Positions 14,836-23,735 of a stretch of 33,926 nt of DNA are shown piece by piece. Under the pieces are notes generated by a model, which saw nothing but the letters and a program-made list of their open reading frames with translations, was not told where the DNA came from and ran no database searches. The stretch spans positions 1 through 33,926 of the forward strand of contig NZ_LPNR01000060.1 in NCBI RefSeq assembly GCF_019266065.1. Reading direction: 5' to 3'. Position 1 is the first letter of the stretch; every line of letters starts with the position of its first letter. The position numbers and the translations under genes are program-made. Source of the DNA: Nocardia sp. MH4. Its GTDB lineage: Bacteria; Actinomycetota; Actinomycetes; Mycobacteriales; Mycobacteriaceae.

Positions 14836-16188
14836 ATGACCGACAACGCAGCGCAGACCCTCGAATCCCTGCCCTTCACCGGCCCGGTCTTCACCCCGGC
14901 CGACCCCGGCTACGCCGAGGAGGTGGCCGGGTTCCAGACCGCCTACACCCATCGCCCCGCCCTCGTCGTCGGCGCGGTGCATGCCGAGGACGTCCGTGCC
15001 GCCGTGGAATACGCCGCGCGGCAGGGTCTTCCGGTCGCGGTGCAGGCCACCGGGCACGGGCTCTCGGTGGCGGCCGACCGCGGCGTGCTGATCACGACCC
15101 GCCGGATGGACGCCGTCACCGTCGACCCGGGCGCGCGCACCGCGCGCATCGGCGCCGGGGTGCGGGCGGGCGCCCTGATCGAGGCGGCGGCCGCGCACGG
15201 GCTGGCGCCGCTCACCGGTTCCTCGCCGTCGGTCGGCGTCGTCGGGTACGTGCTCGGCGGCGGTCTCGGCCTGCTCGCCCGGGAATTCGGTTATGCCGCT
15301 GACCATGTGCGCTCGATCGACCTGGTGACCGCCGATGGCCGCAGGCGCACGCTCACCCCCGCCGACGAGCTGTTCGGCGCGGTGCTCGGCTCCGGCGGCA
15401 ACTTCGGCGTGGTCACCGCGCTGGAGCTCGAACTGGTGCCCGTCACCGAGGTGTACGGCGGCCAGTTGATGTTCGACACCCCGCTGGTCGACACGGCGCT
15501 CGAGACGTGGCGGCAATGGACCGCGACGCTGCCCGACACCCTCACCTCGACGATCGCGGTGCTCACCTTCCCGGACATCACCCCGGTGCCGGAACCGTTG
15601 CGCGGCAGGCACGTCGCTTCGATCCGGATCGCCTTCGACGGCCCGGCCGAGGAGGGGCAACGGCTCGTCGCCCCGCTGCGCGCGATCGGCGAGCGGATGC
15701 GCGACGACCTGCGCGTGCTGCCGTACGCCGAGTCGCACGCCATCCACAGCGATCCGGATTTCCCGCACGCGTACGCCGCGACCAACGCGCTGCTGTCCGA
15801 GCTGACCGGCGAGGCGATCGCGGCGCTGCGCGCGCAGACCGCGCCCGGTGGACCCGTCGAGGCCGTCCTCGACATCCGCCACCTGGGCGGGGCGTTGCGG
15901 CACGGCGGCGCGGCGGTGGACCACCGCGACGCCGAATTCCTCGTGCGGGTGATCACCGGCGCGCAGGGCGATGCCGCGCCTGCGGGCCTGGCCGCGGTCC
16001 GGGAAGCGCTGGCGCCCTGGACGATCGGGCACAGCCTGAACTTCCTCTACGGCGCGGGTGCCGCCGCAAACGCCGCGCAGACCGAGGCGGGCTACGCGCC
16101 CGACACCTACGCCCGGCTGGCCACCGCGAAGTCGAACTACGACCCGCGCAACATGTTTCGCTTCAACCGCAACATCGCGCCCGCGTAG
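14836..16188 (+). CDS. FAD-binding oxidoreductase, berberine-bridge type
   Basis: 450-aa flavoenzyme of the PCMH/BBE family, which oxidises small alcohols, sugars or alkaloid-like substrates using covalently bound FAD and oxygen. The FAD domain spans about 1-215, with ATGHG (71-75) holding H74, the usual 8-alpha-linked residue. The second covalent site of bicovalent members is a Cys in G-x-C-P-x-V-G; here it reads GSSPSVG (128-134), so that Cys is Ser. The C-terminal BBE segment is YDPRNMFRFNRNI. GAAGG precedes ATG 14836. The substrate is unknown. Probably induced through the divergent LysR protein. Confidence 0.9.
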   Translation: MTDNAAQTLESLPFTGPVFTPADPGYAEEVAGFQTAYTHRPALVVGAVHAEDVRAAVEYAARQGLPVAVQATGHGLSVAADRGVLITTRRMDAVTVDPGARTARIGAGVRAGALIEAAAAHGLAPLTGSSPSVGVVGYVLGGGLGLLAREFGYAADHVRSIDLVTADGRRRTLTPADELFGAVLGSGGNFGVVTALELELVPVTEVYGGQLMFDTPLVDTALETWRQWTATLPDTLTSTIAVLTFPDITPVPEPLRGRHVASIRIAFDGPAEEGQRLVAPLRAIGERMRDDLRVLPYAESHAIHSDPDFPHAYAATNALLSELTGEAIAALRAQTAPGGPVEAVLDIRHLGGALRHGGAAVDHRDAEFLVRVITGAQGDAAPAGLAAVREALAPWTIGHSLNFLYGAGAAANAAQTEAGYAPDTYARLATAKSNYDPRNMFRFNRNIAPA

Positions 16189-16195
16189 CCACGGC

Positions 16196-16242
16196 TTGTC
16201 GATCCCCCCGGTATCTACTATCTTAGTGATATCACTCAGATA
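16196..16242 (+). promoter_or_regulatory. SPFH promoter embedded in a 24-bp palindrome
   Basis: TTGTCG (16196-16201) and TATCTT (16219-16224) are 17 bp apart. From the -10 onward lies a palindrome, 16219-16242: TATCT, one unpaired base, the perfect 12-mer AGTGATATCACT (16225-16236), one base, AGATA (16238-16242). Only the pair 16224/16237 mismatches. It covers the -10 box and the predicted start point, so a bound protein would block initiation. The ribbon-helix-helix protein encoded at 17149 is the obvious candidate. Confidence 0.75.
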
Positions 16243-16255
16243 TCGGGAGGATGTC

Positions 16256-17143
16256 ATGGAGCTGCGGTCCGCATTCCGCGTCAACGGGTTCGTCGTCTTG
16301 CTGGGGTGGCTGGTGCTCACCCTGGTGTTCGGCGCCGCCGCCGTGTTCGCGTTCATCGCCGCCACCCAGCACGACGGTGGGGCGCTCGCCTGGGCGGGCG
16401 CGGTCGCCGCGGCCGTGGTGGTGCTGGTGCTGGCGGTGCTGGCCACCGGGTTGATCATCGTCAACCCCAACGAGGCCAAGGTCGTCACCTTCTTCGGCCG
16501 CTACGTCGGTTCGGTGTCGGACCCCGGGTTCTTCTCGGTGCTCCCGCTCACCGACCGCAAGTCGATCTCGTTGCGGGTGCGCAACTTCGAGACCCAGAAG
16601 CTGAAGGTCAACGACGCCGACGGCAATCCGGTCGAGATCGCGGCGGTCGTCGTCTACAAGGTGGTCGACAGCTTCAAGGCCGCCTTCGCGGTCGACGACT
16701 ACGAGGAGTACGTCGAGACCCAGTCCGAGGCGGCGGTGCGGCACCTGGCCACCACCCACCCCTACGACGCGCACGACGATTCACGGACCAGCCTGCGCGA
16801 CGGTGCCGAGGTTGCCGAGGAGCTCACCGAGGAACTGCGCGCGCGCACCCTCACCGCCGGCATCGAGGTCATCGAGGCCCGGATCACCCACCTGGCCTAC
16901 GCGCCCGAGATCGCCCAGGCCATGCTGGTCCGCCAGCAGGCCGCCCAGGTGGTCGCCGCGCGCACCCAGATCGTCGAGGGCGCCGTCGGCATGGTCGGCC
17001 TGGCGCTGGACCGCCTCGCCGCGGCGGGCACCGTGGAACTCGACGAGGAACGCAAGGCCGCCATGGTCTCGAACCTGCTCGTCGTCCTCTGCGGCGACCG
17101 CGCCACCCAGCCGGTCGTGAACACCGGATCCCTCTACGCCTGA
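16256..17143 (+). CDS. SPFH/band-7 domain membrane protein
   Basis: 295-aa protein. Two N-terminal membrane helices (about 11-34 and 42-64) are followed by an SPFH (stomatin/prohibitin/flotillin) domain beginning IIVNPNEAKVVTFFGRYVGS and continuing through NDADGNPVEIAAVVVYKVVD. The domain ends in a helical region with EARITHLAYAPEIAQAMLVR, the typical motif leading into the oligomerisation coil. SPFH proteins form membrane rings or rafts and guard membrane proteases; no NfeD partner is present here. GGGAGG (16245-16250) lies 5 nt before ATG 16256. The next gene starts 5 nt after its stop. Confidence 0.92.
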   Translation: MELRSAFRVNGFVVLLGWLVLTLVFGAAAVFAFIAATQHDGGALAWAGAVAAAVVVLVLAVLATGLIIVNPNEAKVVTFFGRYVGSVSDPGFFSVLPLTDRKSISLRVRNFETQKLKVNDADGNPVEIAAVVVYKVVDSFKAAFAVDDYEEYVETQSEAAVRHLATTHPYDAHDDSRTSLRDGAEVAEELTEELRARTLTAGIEVIEARITHLAYAPEIAQAMLVRQQAAQVVAARTQIVEGAVGMVGLALDRLAAAGTVELDEERKAAMVSNLLVVLCGDRATQPVVNTGSLYA

Positions 17144-17148
17144 CCGAC

Positions 17149-17319
17149 ATGACGGTGCCGAAGAAGGAACCCAAGAAGGTCCTGCTGCGGCTCGACCCGG
17201 CCGTCCACGAGGCCATCGCCAAGTGGGCGGCCGACGACCTGCGCAGCGTCAACTCCCAGATCGAATACGCCCTGCGCCTGGCCCTCGAGCAGGCAGGCCG
17301 CAAGCCGCGATCGACATAG
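17149..17319 (+). CDS. Small Arc-like ribbon-helix-helix protein
   Basis: 56-aa basic protein. KKVLLRLDPAVHEAIAKWAA (10-29) gives a beta-strand and first helix, and VNSQIEYALRLAL (34-46) the second helix: the ribbon-helix-helix fold of Arc/CopG/antitoxin-type DNA-binding proteins. ATG 17149 is 5 nt after the SPFH stop, so the two are co-transcribed. The palindromic operator in front of the operon fits binding by an RHH dimer or tetramer, implying autoregulation. No toxin gene lies next to it; the SPFH protein takes the position a toxin would have. Convergent with the LuxR gene, 8 nt apart. Confidence 0.78.
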   Translation: MTVPKKEPKKVLLRLDPAVHEAIAKWAADDLRSVNSQIEYALRLALEQAGRKPRST

Positions 17320-17327
17320 TGGTCGCG

Positions 17328-18362
17328 TCAGGTGCTGCCGAGGACTCGGGTGAGGAGCCGTTGGCGGGTGCGGGTGGCGGATTTGGCGAGGATGGCTTTG
17401 ACGTGGTCGTTGACGGTGTGCTCGGACAGGACGAGTTCGGCGGCCAGCTCGCGGGAGTCGAGGCCCGTGGCGAGGAGGGTGAGGACCTGGGATTCGCGGG
17501 CCGAGAGGCCGTGCGCGCGGGCGAACAGGTCAAGGCGTTCGGCGGCGGTGCTGGGTTGCAGGGCGACGGCGATGTCGTGGTCGCCGAGGCGATCGGCCTT
17601 CACGGTGAGCCAGCGGTTGCCGCCCAGGTGGATGCGGGCCGACGCGGGGCCGATGGGGGTGCCCGCCTCGGCGGCGAGCAGGGCGGCCCCGGCGTTGTAG
17701 ACCGAGGCAGGGACCGGCGGGATCGGTTCGTCGGGGGGCAGCAGACGGAGCAGGGATTCGGCGGCGGCGGCCGTCTGGGAGCGCACGCGCAAGGCGTCGT
17801 CGAGCAGGACGACCGCGGGGCCCAGTGGGGGCAGCTGCGCGTCGGATTCGACGAACCCGGCGCCGACCGTGGCGCGCAGCGCGGTCGAGATGGCCGGCGT
17901 CAGGGTGGTGAGTTCGGCGAGTTCGCTTCTGGTGAAAGGGGATTCGTCGACCCGCAGCAGCTCCAGAAAGCCCCAGCAGCCGTAGCGGTCGGCGAAGGTG
18001 ACGGTGGCCGAATCGGTGACGCCGAGCTCACGCTGGGCGGTGCGCCACAGCAGCGAGCGGTCGGGTTCGCCGCCGGTGGCGTCGAGCAGGGAGTGAGCGC
18101 CGGTGCCGCGCAGGGTGTCCCAGCGATTGAGCGGGGTGAGATAACGAGCCCGGATCAGTTCCGGCAGCCGCGCCAGCTCGAGCCCGGGCACATCGGCGAG
18201 CGGTGCCGTCGCGACCGCGGTGACCGGGTCGGTGAGCGCGAAGACGTGGCCGGTGAACGGCATCGACAGCCGGATCTCGGCCAACACGAGTTCACGTAGT
18301 CGTTTGGCGGCATGATCGGCACGGCACAGCCGGCTCACCCGGTCGGCCAAGGCGCTCGGCAC
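17328..18362 (-). CDS. LuxR family transcriptional regulator
   Basis: 344-aa regulator. The C-terminus carries a LuxR helix-turn-helix: LSARESQVLTLLATGLDSRE followed by LAAELVLSEHTVNDHVKAIL (about 285-325). The N-terminal 200 residues look like a GAF-type sensor fold, with FADRYGCWGFLELLR and DESPFTRSELAEL, a pattern seen in many actinobacterial LuxR proteins. The ligand is unknown. It starts at GTG 18362. It is divergent from the small protein at 18467 with a 104-bp gap, so it may regulate that gene. Confidence 0.88.
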   Translation of the reverse strand: MPSALADRVSRLCRADHAAKRLRELVLAEIRLSMPFTGHVFALTDPVTAVATAPLADVPGLELARLPELIRARYLTPLNRWDTLRGTGAHSLLDATGGEPDRSLLWRTAQRELGVTDSATVTFADRYGCWGFLELLRVDESPFTRSELAELTTLTPAISTALRATVGAGFVESDAQLPPLGPAVVLLDDALRVRSQTAAAAESLLRLLPPDEPIPPVPASVYNAGAALLAAEAGTPIGPASARIHLGGNRWLTVKADRLGDHDIAVALQPSTAAERLDLFARAHGLSARESQVLTLLATGLDSRELAAELVLSEHTVNDHVKAILAKSATRTRQRLLTRVLGST

Positions 18363-18466
18363 CGGCTCAGTCTACGGCGAAAACCCCCCAGCATCAGGGA
18401 TGTCGGCCGGGCATCGATCGGGCCCACACTCGAGTCATCCCATTCGACCCGGCCACGGAGGCGATC

Positions 18467-18760
18467 ATGACCACCACCCTGCACATCGACAACACCGTGC
18501 GTGACTACGACACCTGGAAGGCGGCCTTCGATCAGTACGATCGCTTCCGCGCCGACCACGGGGTCCGCACCTACCGCGTCGGGCGCGTCGAGGGCGATCC
18601 CGGCCGCGTCCTGGTCGACCTCGACTTCGACGACCGCGCCGCCGCCGCGGCGTTCCGCACCGCGCTGGCGCCGGTGCTGGCCACCCCGCGCAGCCGCGCG
18701 ATGGTGACCGATCACCACTCCTGGCTGGTGGAGTTGGTCGAAGAACGCATTTCCGCCTGA
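18467..18760 (+). CDS. Small dimeric alpha/beta-barrel (cyclase-like) protein
   Basis: 97-aa protein of the ferredoxin-like dimeric alpha/beta barrel class, often annotated as cyclase or antibiotic biosynthesis monooxygenase-like. It has an opening strand LHIDNTVRDYDTWKAAFDQY (5-24), YRVGRVEGDPGRVLVDLDFD in the centre and a final HHSWLVELVEE strand. No catalytic residue stands out. ACGGAGG (18455-18461) lies 5 nt before ATG 18467. Divergent from the LuxR gene. Confidence 0.75.
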   Translation: MTTTLHIDNTVRDYDTWKAAFDQYDRFRADHGVRTYRVGRVEGDPGRVLVDLDFDDRAAAAAFRTALAPVLATPRSRAMVTDHHSWLVELVEERISA

Positions 18761-18820
18761 GTCGCGACTTCTCCCGCGCACGGGCACAACCGAACTCGTC
18801 CGCGCCGGTAAGTTGTCCCG

Positions 18821-19402
18821 GTGCCCATCTCGTTCGACATTCCTGGAATGCAGCAGTTGGACAACACGACCTGGGGGAATCCGGCCACTCGTGATGTCGT
18901 CGCGTTGACCTATGTCGACGGCGCGCCCGACCTGCCCGCGCGGCTGCACGATCTGCCGCGGCTGCGCAGGCGGCTGGCCGAGCACCACGCCCGCACCGGC
19001 TGTCTCATCGAGGCGTTCGTGGTCTGGGTCGACCAGTTGCCCGCGCTGCTGCGCGTGGAGAAGACGCAATTGCCGGGCCCGCGGGGCGAGCTCGTCTTCG
19101 CCGCCTCGATCGTGGTACCGAAGGATCGGTGCTCCGCGGTGTTCCAGATCATCTGTCCCGAGACCGGGGTGCCCGGGCTGCGGGAGTCCTCGATCGGTGC
19201 GCAGGTCCACCGCAGTGAGATGTGCCCGCCCCACCCGTACGCGCCGGGGCTGCGCGGTCGGCTGCCCTATCTGCTGTCCGACGACGTCCGCTTCGACGCC
19301 GTGTTCCCCGATCACGCGCTGACCAGGGCTCGCCGCTGGGTCGCCGAAACCGTGCCCAACGTGCGGGTCGACCCGGCCTTCGCGGCGCTGCCCGAGTTCT
19401 AG
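18821..19402 (+). CDS. Conserved-looking protein, unknown function
   Basis: 193-aa soluble protein that I do not recognise. It opens with FDIPGMQQLDNTTWGNPATR, has a central strand-rich part (RVEKTQLPGPRGELVFAASI and VFQIICPETGVPG) and ends RRWVAETVPNVRVDPAF. There is no signal peptide or membrane helix. The GTG 18821 lies 7 nt after TAAGTT (18809-18814), a good TAnnnT -10, with no Shine-Dalgarno sequence, so the mRNA is probably leaderless. Its stop overlaps the stop of the convergent methyltransferase gene by 4 nt. Codon use is like that of its neighbours, supporting a real gene. Confidence 0.7.
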   Translation: MPISFDIPGMQQLDNTTWGNPATRDVVALTYVDGAPDLPARLHDLPRLRRRLAEHHARTGCLIEAFVVWVDQLPALLRVEKTQLPGPRGELVFAASIVVPKDRCSAVFQIICPETGVPGLRESSIGAQVHRSEMCPPHPYAPGLRGRLPYLLSDDVRFDAVFPDHALTRARRWVAETVPNVRVDPAFAALPEF

Positions 19403-20253
19403 ACGCGCGGCTTCTCGGTGATGAAGATGGCGGTGCCGGGGAAGATCTCCCCGCGCAGCGGCGACCACTGACCCCATTCGCGGTCCAGCCACTCCGGCCA
19501 GTCGGGTTCGACGATGTCGAGCAGCGTCAGGCCCGCGCCGACGATCTCCCGGACCCGGTCGCCGATGGTGCGATGGTGCTCGACATAGGTGGGCACGCCG
19601 TCGCCGTCGACCTCCACGTACGGGGTCCGGTCGAAGTAGGGGATGCGCGCGACGAGGCCGTCCTCGCCGGGATCGTCGGGGAAGATCCAGCGCATCGGGT
19701 GGTTCACCGAGAACACCCAGCGCCCGCCCGGGCGCAGCACCCGGGCGACCTCGCGCATGACCAGCGCGGAATCGGCGACGAACGGGACGCCGCCGAAGGC
19801 CGAACAGGCCAGATCGAAGGACGCGTCGGCGAACGGCAGCGCCTCGGCGCCCGCTTGGACCAGCGGCACCCGCGGCCCGCCCTGCGCCATCGCCGCCACG
19901 CCACGCTCGAGCATCCCCATCGACAGGTCCAGCCCGACCGGATGCGCGCCCTGACCCGCGAGCCAGCGCGAACACGGCGCGGAACCGCAGCCGATCTCGA
20001 GCACGGACCTGCCGGTCAGCTCGCCGAGGAAACCCATATCGCCCTCGTGCAGGCCCTCCGGGCACCAGACGAACTCGCCGCCGGGGGAGTCGACGCCGAG
20101 GAAGTCGGCGTGGGTCTGGTGGTACTGGTCGGCATCGGCATCCCACCAGCGCCTGCTCGCGCGTTCGCTGTCCGCCGAACCGATCTTGGTCCGGGTGGTC
20201 GCGGTGGTTCCCAGCAGCGCGTTGGCCTGCGCATGGCGTTCGTCGTCGGACAC
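19399..20253 (-). CDS. Class I SAM-dependent methyltransferase
   Basis: 284-aa methyltransferase using S-adenosylmethionine. Motif I is VLEIGCGSA at 84-92, followed by VGLDLS as the acidic strand end, EALPFADASFDLACSAFG as motif post-I/II, and VARVLRPGGRWVFSVNHPMR as motif III. The Asp-rich C-terminus with HHRTIGDRVREIV is typical of the ubiquinone/menaquinone-type (Methyltransferase 11) group. The substrate is unknown. GTG 20253 begins the region where codon bias and homology-like content start; the frame stays open much further but has no matching content. It is divergent from rpsA. Confidence 0.87.
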   Translation of the reverse strand: MSDDERHAQANALLGTTATTRTKIGSADSERASRRWWDADADQYHQTHADFLGVDSPGGEFVWCPEGLHEGDMGFLGELTGRSVLEIGCGSAPCSRWLAGQGAHPVGLDLSMGMLERGVAAMAQGGPRVPLVQAGAEALPFADASFDLACSAFGGVPFVADSALVMREVARVLRPGGRWVFSVNHPMRWIFPDDPGEDGLVARIPYFDRTPYVEVDGDGVPTYVEHHRTIGDRVREIVGAGLTLLDIVEPDWPEWLDREWGQWSPLRGEIFPGTAIFITEKPRV

Positions 20254-20288
20254 GGCGACCAGGGTATCGGCGGGGTGGAGGGGGTGGT

Positions 20289-20318
20289 TTGCCCGGCTGG
20301 ACTCGGGTCGCGTACGCT
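20289..20318 (+). promoter_or_regulatory. Candidate rpsA promoter
   Basis: TTGCCC (20289-20294) and TACGCT (20313-20318) are 18 bp apart, predicting a start near 20325 and a 5' leader of about 210 nt. A second possibility is the extended -10 TGC-GATACT at 20431-20439, without a clear -35. The 285-bp stretch 20254-20538 holds no other gene I can support. Confidence 0.45.
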
Positions 20319-20538
20319 GAGGCACGCGAGTGTCTTTCGAGGAGCGCTGTGCGCCGGGGTTGAATGCGTACGGTATCCGATGACGGAGTCGCCCGTGCTG
20401 AGTTCGATCACCAGCAAGTGTGGCGGTCCGTGCGATACTTACCCGGTATCCTTCGTCGCCTCGTCGCGGTGATCTCGCAGCGTACCGAAAGTTCCAATGT
20501 CCGCAACCGACCACAATCCGTCCGGAGCAAATCCACAT

Positions 20539-22011
20539 ATGCCCACCACCGTCACCTCGCCGCAGGTAGCCGTCAACGACATCGGCTCCGCCGAGGATTT
20601 CCTCGCCGCCATCGACGCCACGATCAAGTACTTCAACGATGGCGACATCGTCGAGGGAACCATCGTCAAGGTCGATCGTGACGAGGTCCTGCTCGACATC
20701 GGTTACAAGACCGAAGGCGTCATCCCCTCCCGTGAACTCTCCATCAAGCACGATGTCGACCCCAACGAGGTCGTTTCCGTGGGCGATGAGGTCGAGGCCC
20801 TGGTTCTCACCAAGGAGGACAAGGAAGGCCGCCTGATCCTGTCGAAGAAGCGGGCGCAGTACGAGCGCGCGTGGGGCACGATCGAGGAGCTCAAGGAGAA
20901 GGACGAGGCCGTCAAGGGCACCGTCATCGAGGTCGTCAAGGGCGGCCTGATCCTCGACATCGGCCTCCGTGGCTTCCTGCCCGCCTCGCTCGTCGAGATG
21001 CGTCGTGTCCGCGACCTCCAGCCGTACGTCGGCAAGGAGATCGAGGCCAAGATCATCGAGCTCGACAAGAACCGCAACAACGTGGTTCTGTCGCGTCGCG
21101 CCTGGCTCGAGCAGACCCAGTCCGAGGTCCGCTCCGAGTTCCTGCACCAGCTGCAGAAGGGCCAGGTCCGCAAGGGTGTGGTCTCCTCGATCGTCAACTT
21201 CGGTGCCTTCGTGGACCTGGGTGGCGTCGACGGTCTGGTGCACGTCTCCGAGCTGTCCTGGAAGCACATCGACCACCCGTCCGAGGTCGTCGAGGTCGGC
21301 AACGAGGTCACTGTCGAGGTTCTCGACGTCGATCTGGACCGCGAGCGCGTCTCCCTGTCGCTCAAGGCGACCCAGGAAGACCCGTGGCGTCAGTTCGCCC
21401 GGACCCACGCCATCGGCCAGATCGTGCCCGGCAAGGTCACCAAGCTGGTTCCGTTCGGTGCGTTCGTGCGCGTCGAAGAGGGCATCGAGGGCCTGGTCCA
21501 CATCTCCGAGCTGGCCGAGCGCCACGTCGAGGTCCCGGACCAGGTTGTCGCCGTCGGCGACGACGCGATGGTCAAGGTCATCGACATCGACCTGGAGCGT
21601 CGCCGGATCTCGCTGTCGCTGAAGCAGGCGAACGAGGACTACCACGCCGAGTTCGACCCGTCGAAGTACGGCATGGCCGACAGCTACGACGATGCGGGCA
21701 ACTACATCTTCCCCGAGGGCTTCGATCCCGAGACCAACGAATGGCTCGAGGGCTTCGACAAGCAGCGTGAAGAGTGGGAAGGCCGCTACGCCGAGGCCGA
21801 GCGTCGCCACAAGATGCACACCGCTCAGATGGAGAAGATGGCAGCCGACGCTGCCGCCGAGGCCGCCAACGGCGGTCCCGCCTCGGGCAACTACTCCTCC
21901 GAGAGTGGCAGCTCGCAGGCCTCCTCCGGCCCGGCCGAGTCCGCCGGCGGTTCGCTCGCCAGCGACGCGCAGCTCGCGGCTCTGCGGGAGAAGCTCTCCG
22001 GCAACGCCTGA
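20539..22011 (+). CDS. rpsA: 30S ribosomal protein S1
   Basis: 490-aa S1 protein that brings mRNA to the 30S subunit. Four S1 (OB-fold) repeats are visible: [20 protein letters not shown] (about 35-105), [20 protein letters not shown] (about 120-190), [20 protein letters not shown] (about 208-277) and [20 protein letters not shown] (about 293-362). A charged tail ends [15 protein letters not shown], as in mycobacterial RpsA, the protein proposed as a pyrazinoic-acid target. The start [16 protein letters not shown] at ATG 20539 aligns with the mycobacterial N-terminus; an in-frame ATG at 20497 would add 14 residues. Codon use is strongly biased, as expected for high expression. Confidence 0.97.
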   Translation: MPTTVTSPQVAVNDIGSAEDFLAAIDATIKYFNDGDIVEGTIVKVDRDEVLLDIGYKTEGVIPSRELSIKHDVDPNEVVSVGDEVEALVLTKEDKEGRLILSKKRAQYERAWGTIEELKEKDEAVKGTVIEVVKGGLILDIGLRGFLPASLVEMRRVRDLQPYVGKEIEAKIIELDKNRNNVVLSRRAWLEQTQSEVRSEFLHQLQKGQVRKGVVSSIVNFGAFVDLGGVDGLVHVSELSWKHIDHPSEVVEVGNEVTVEVLDVDLDRERVSLSLKATQEDPWRQFARTHAIGQIVPGKVTKLVPFGAFVRVEEGIEGLVHISELAERHVEVPDQVVAVGDDAMVKVIDIDLERRRISLSLKQANEDYHAEFDPSKYGMADSYDDAGNYIFPEGFDPETNEWLEGFDKQREEWEGRYAEAERRHKMHTAQMEKMAADAAAEAANGGPASGNYSSESGSSQASSGPAESAGGSLASDAQLAALREKLSGNA

Positions 22012-22028
22012 TTCGGGTAGAGCAGTAC

Positions 22029-22069
22029 CGAAGGCCCTGGTCCACACGGACCGGGGCCTTCGGCCTTTT
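22029..22069 (+). terminator. Rho-independent terminator of rpsA
   Basis: A 15-bp stem (22029-22043 with 22048-22062, one T-G pair) closes on loop ACAC and is followed by GCCTTTT. It lies 18 nt after the rpsA stop. Confidence 0.9.
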
Positions 22070-22138
22070 CCCGGGTCCGGTGGAGTAGTGTCGGCGCCGA
22101 TCGCTCCGTCCCCTCCTCGGGAAAGGTGCTCCATCGAC

Positions 22139-23680
22139 ATGAGTTCTGGTCCCTTCTCCGGCCTCAACCGGCGACAGTTCCTGGCCAAGGCGATGGCCGC
22201 CGGCGCCGTGGGAACGCTTGCCTCCTGGGCGAATCCGATCATCGACCGTGCCTTCGCCGCCGACCCCGCCGGGCTGGGCGGGCTCGGCGACATCGAGCAC
22301 TTCGTGCTGCTCATGCAGGAAAACCGGTCCTTCGACCACTATTTCGGCACCCTGTCGGGGGTGCGGGGATTCGGTGAGGCCTCGGCGTCGTGGCGCCAGT
22401 ACGGCTGGTCGCCCGGAATCGGGCCCACCGCAGACGGTTTCGTCGAACCGTTCCGGCTCGACACCACCCGTGGCGCTACCCTCGACGGCGAATGCATCAA
22501 CGACCCCGACCACACCTGGCCGGGCATGCACCAGGCGTTCAACCACGGCCGCAACGACGGCTGGATGCCGATGTCGGTGGCTTCGGTCGGCCCGGCCAAC
22601 GCCCCCGCGGCGATGGGTTACTACCTGCCCGAAGACATTCCGATCCACACCGAGCTGGCGCAGGCGTTCACCCTCTGCGACAACTACCACTGCTCGGTGC
22701 TCGGCCCGACCGACCCCAACCGGCTGTACTGGGTCAGCGCCACCATCGATCCCGACGGGCTGGCCGGTGGCCCGCTGGTGGAGACGCCGACGCTGATCCC
22801 CAAGAACGTCTACAGCTGGCGCACCTACCCGGAGAACCTGTCCGAGGCGGGCGTGAGCTGGAAGATCTACAGCAACCGCGATGTCGGGCCGGCCTCGTCG
22901 ATGATCTTGGACGGCATGATGGGCTGCTTCACCCAGGCCGCCGACCCGAACTCCGAGCCGGCCCGGCGTGGCATCGCGCCGGTGTACCCCAACGACTTCC
23001 AGGCCGACGTCGCCGATAACACCCTGCCCGCGGTGTCGTGGGTGGTGCCCTCGGTGCTGCACTGTGAGCACCCGGCCCTGCCCGCCGCGTTCGGCGCGCT
23101 CGGGATCGTGCAGCTGCTCGACATCCTGACGTCGAATCCGGCGGTGTGGGAGAAGACCGCGCTGATCATCAGCTACGACGAGAACGGCGGCTTCTTCGAT
23201 CACGTCGTCCCGCCGACGCCGCCCCCGGGCACGGCCGGGGAGTTCCTGACCGTGCCGCTGGACCGGGTGCCCGCCGCCGGGGGTATCGCCGGGCCGATCG
23301 GCCTCGGTTACCGAGTGCCGTGCCTGGTGGTCTCGCCCTACAGCCGCGGCGGGCTGGTCGCGTCGCAGACCTTCGACCACACCTCGCAACTGCGGCTGCT
23401 GGAAACCCGGTTCGGGGTCGACGTGCCGAACCTGACCGCGTGGCGGCGCGGCGTCACCGGGGACATGACCTCGACCTTCGACTTCGCGGCCGCGCCGAAC
23501 GCGACGAAGCCGGTGCTGCCCGACCCGCGGCCCAAGGCGGACGCGGCGGTCGCGCAGTGCGGGCCGAACATCGCGGCGGGCACCCTCGGTCAGGGCGCGC
23601 CCTATCCGGTGCCGCCGAACGCGATGCCGACCCAGCAGCCGGGCAGCAGGCGTGCGCCGAGCGGACTGGTCGGAGTGTGA
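22139..23680 (+). CDS. Tat-exported phospholipase C / alkaline phosphatase family protein
   Basis: 513-aa phosphoesterase related to the mycobacterial phospholipases C (PlcA-D). It opens with a twin-arginine signal [20 protein letters not shown] (10-29), ending near the AFA-A cleavage site, so it is exported folded. The family core follows: [20 protein letters not shown] (early active-site block), [20 protein letters not shown] in the middle, and [15 protein letters not shown] plus [13 protein letters not shown] later. These supply the metal-binding Asp/Glu/His residues of the alkaline-phosphatase fold. GGAAAGG precedes ATG 22139. In pathogens such enzymes cleave phosphatidylcholine; here the substrate is inferred only from family. 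It is inserted between rpsA and coaE, which are adjacent in M. tuberculosis. Confidence 0.9.
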   Translation: MSSGPFSGLNRRQFLAKAMAAGAVGTLASWANPIIDRAFAADPAGLGGLGDIEHFVLLMQENRSFDHYFGTLSGVRGFGEASASWRQYGWSPGIGPTADGFVEPFRLDTTRGATLDGECINDPDHTWPGMHQAFNHGRNDGWMPMSVASVGPANAPAAMGYYLPEDIPIHTELAQAFTLCDNYHCSVLGPTDPNRLYWVSATIDPDGLAGGPLVETPTLIPKNVYSWRTYPENLSEAGVSWKIYSNRDVGPASSMILDGMMGCFTQAADPNSEPARRGIAPVYPNDFQADVADNTLPAVSWVVPSVLHCEHPALPAAFGALGIVQLLDILTSNPAVWEKTALIISYDENGGFFDHVVPPTPPPGTAGEFLTVPLDRVPAAGGIAGPIGLGYRVPCLVVSPYSRGGLVASQTFDHTSQLRLLETRFGVDVPNLTAWRRGVTGDMTSTFDFAAAPNATKPVLPDPRPKADAAVAQCGPNIAAGTLGQGAPYPVPPNAMPTQQPGSRRAPSGLVGV

Positions 23681-23688
23681 CACGGCGC

Positions 23689-23713
23689 GGGCCCGGCGAT
23701 GATCGCCGGGCCC
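23689..23713. terminator. Terminator hairpin after phospholipase gene
   Basis: GGGCCCGGCGAT (23689-23700), one base, then its exact reverse complement (23702-23713). It lies 8 nt after the phospholipase stop and faces the small minus-strand gene ending at 23736. Confidence 0.75.
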
Positions 23714-23735
23714 GGTGCGCGCTGTCGCGGGAGAG

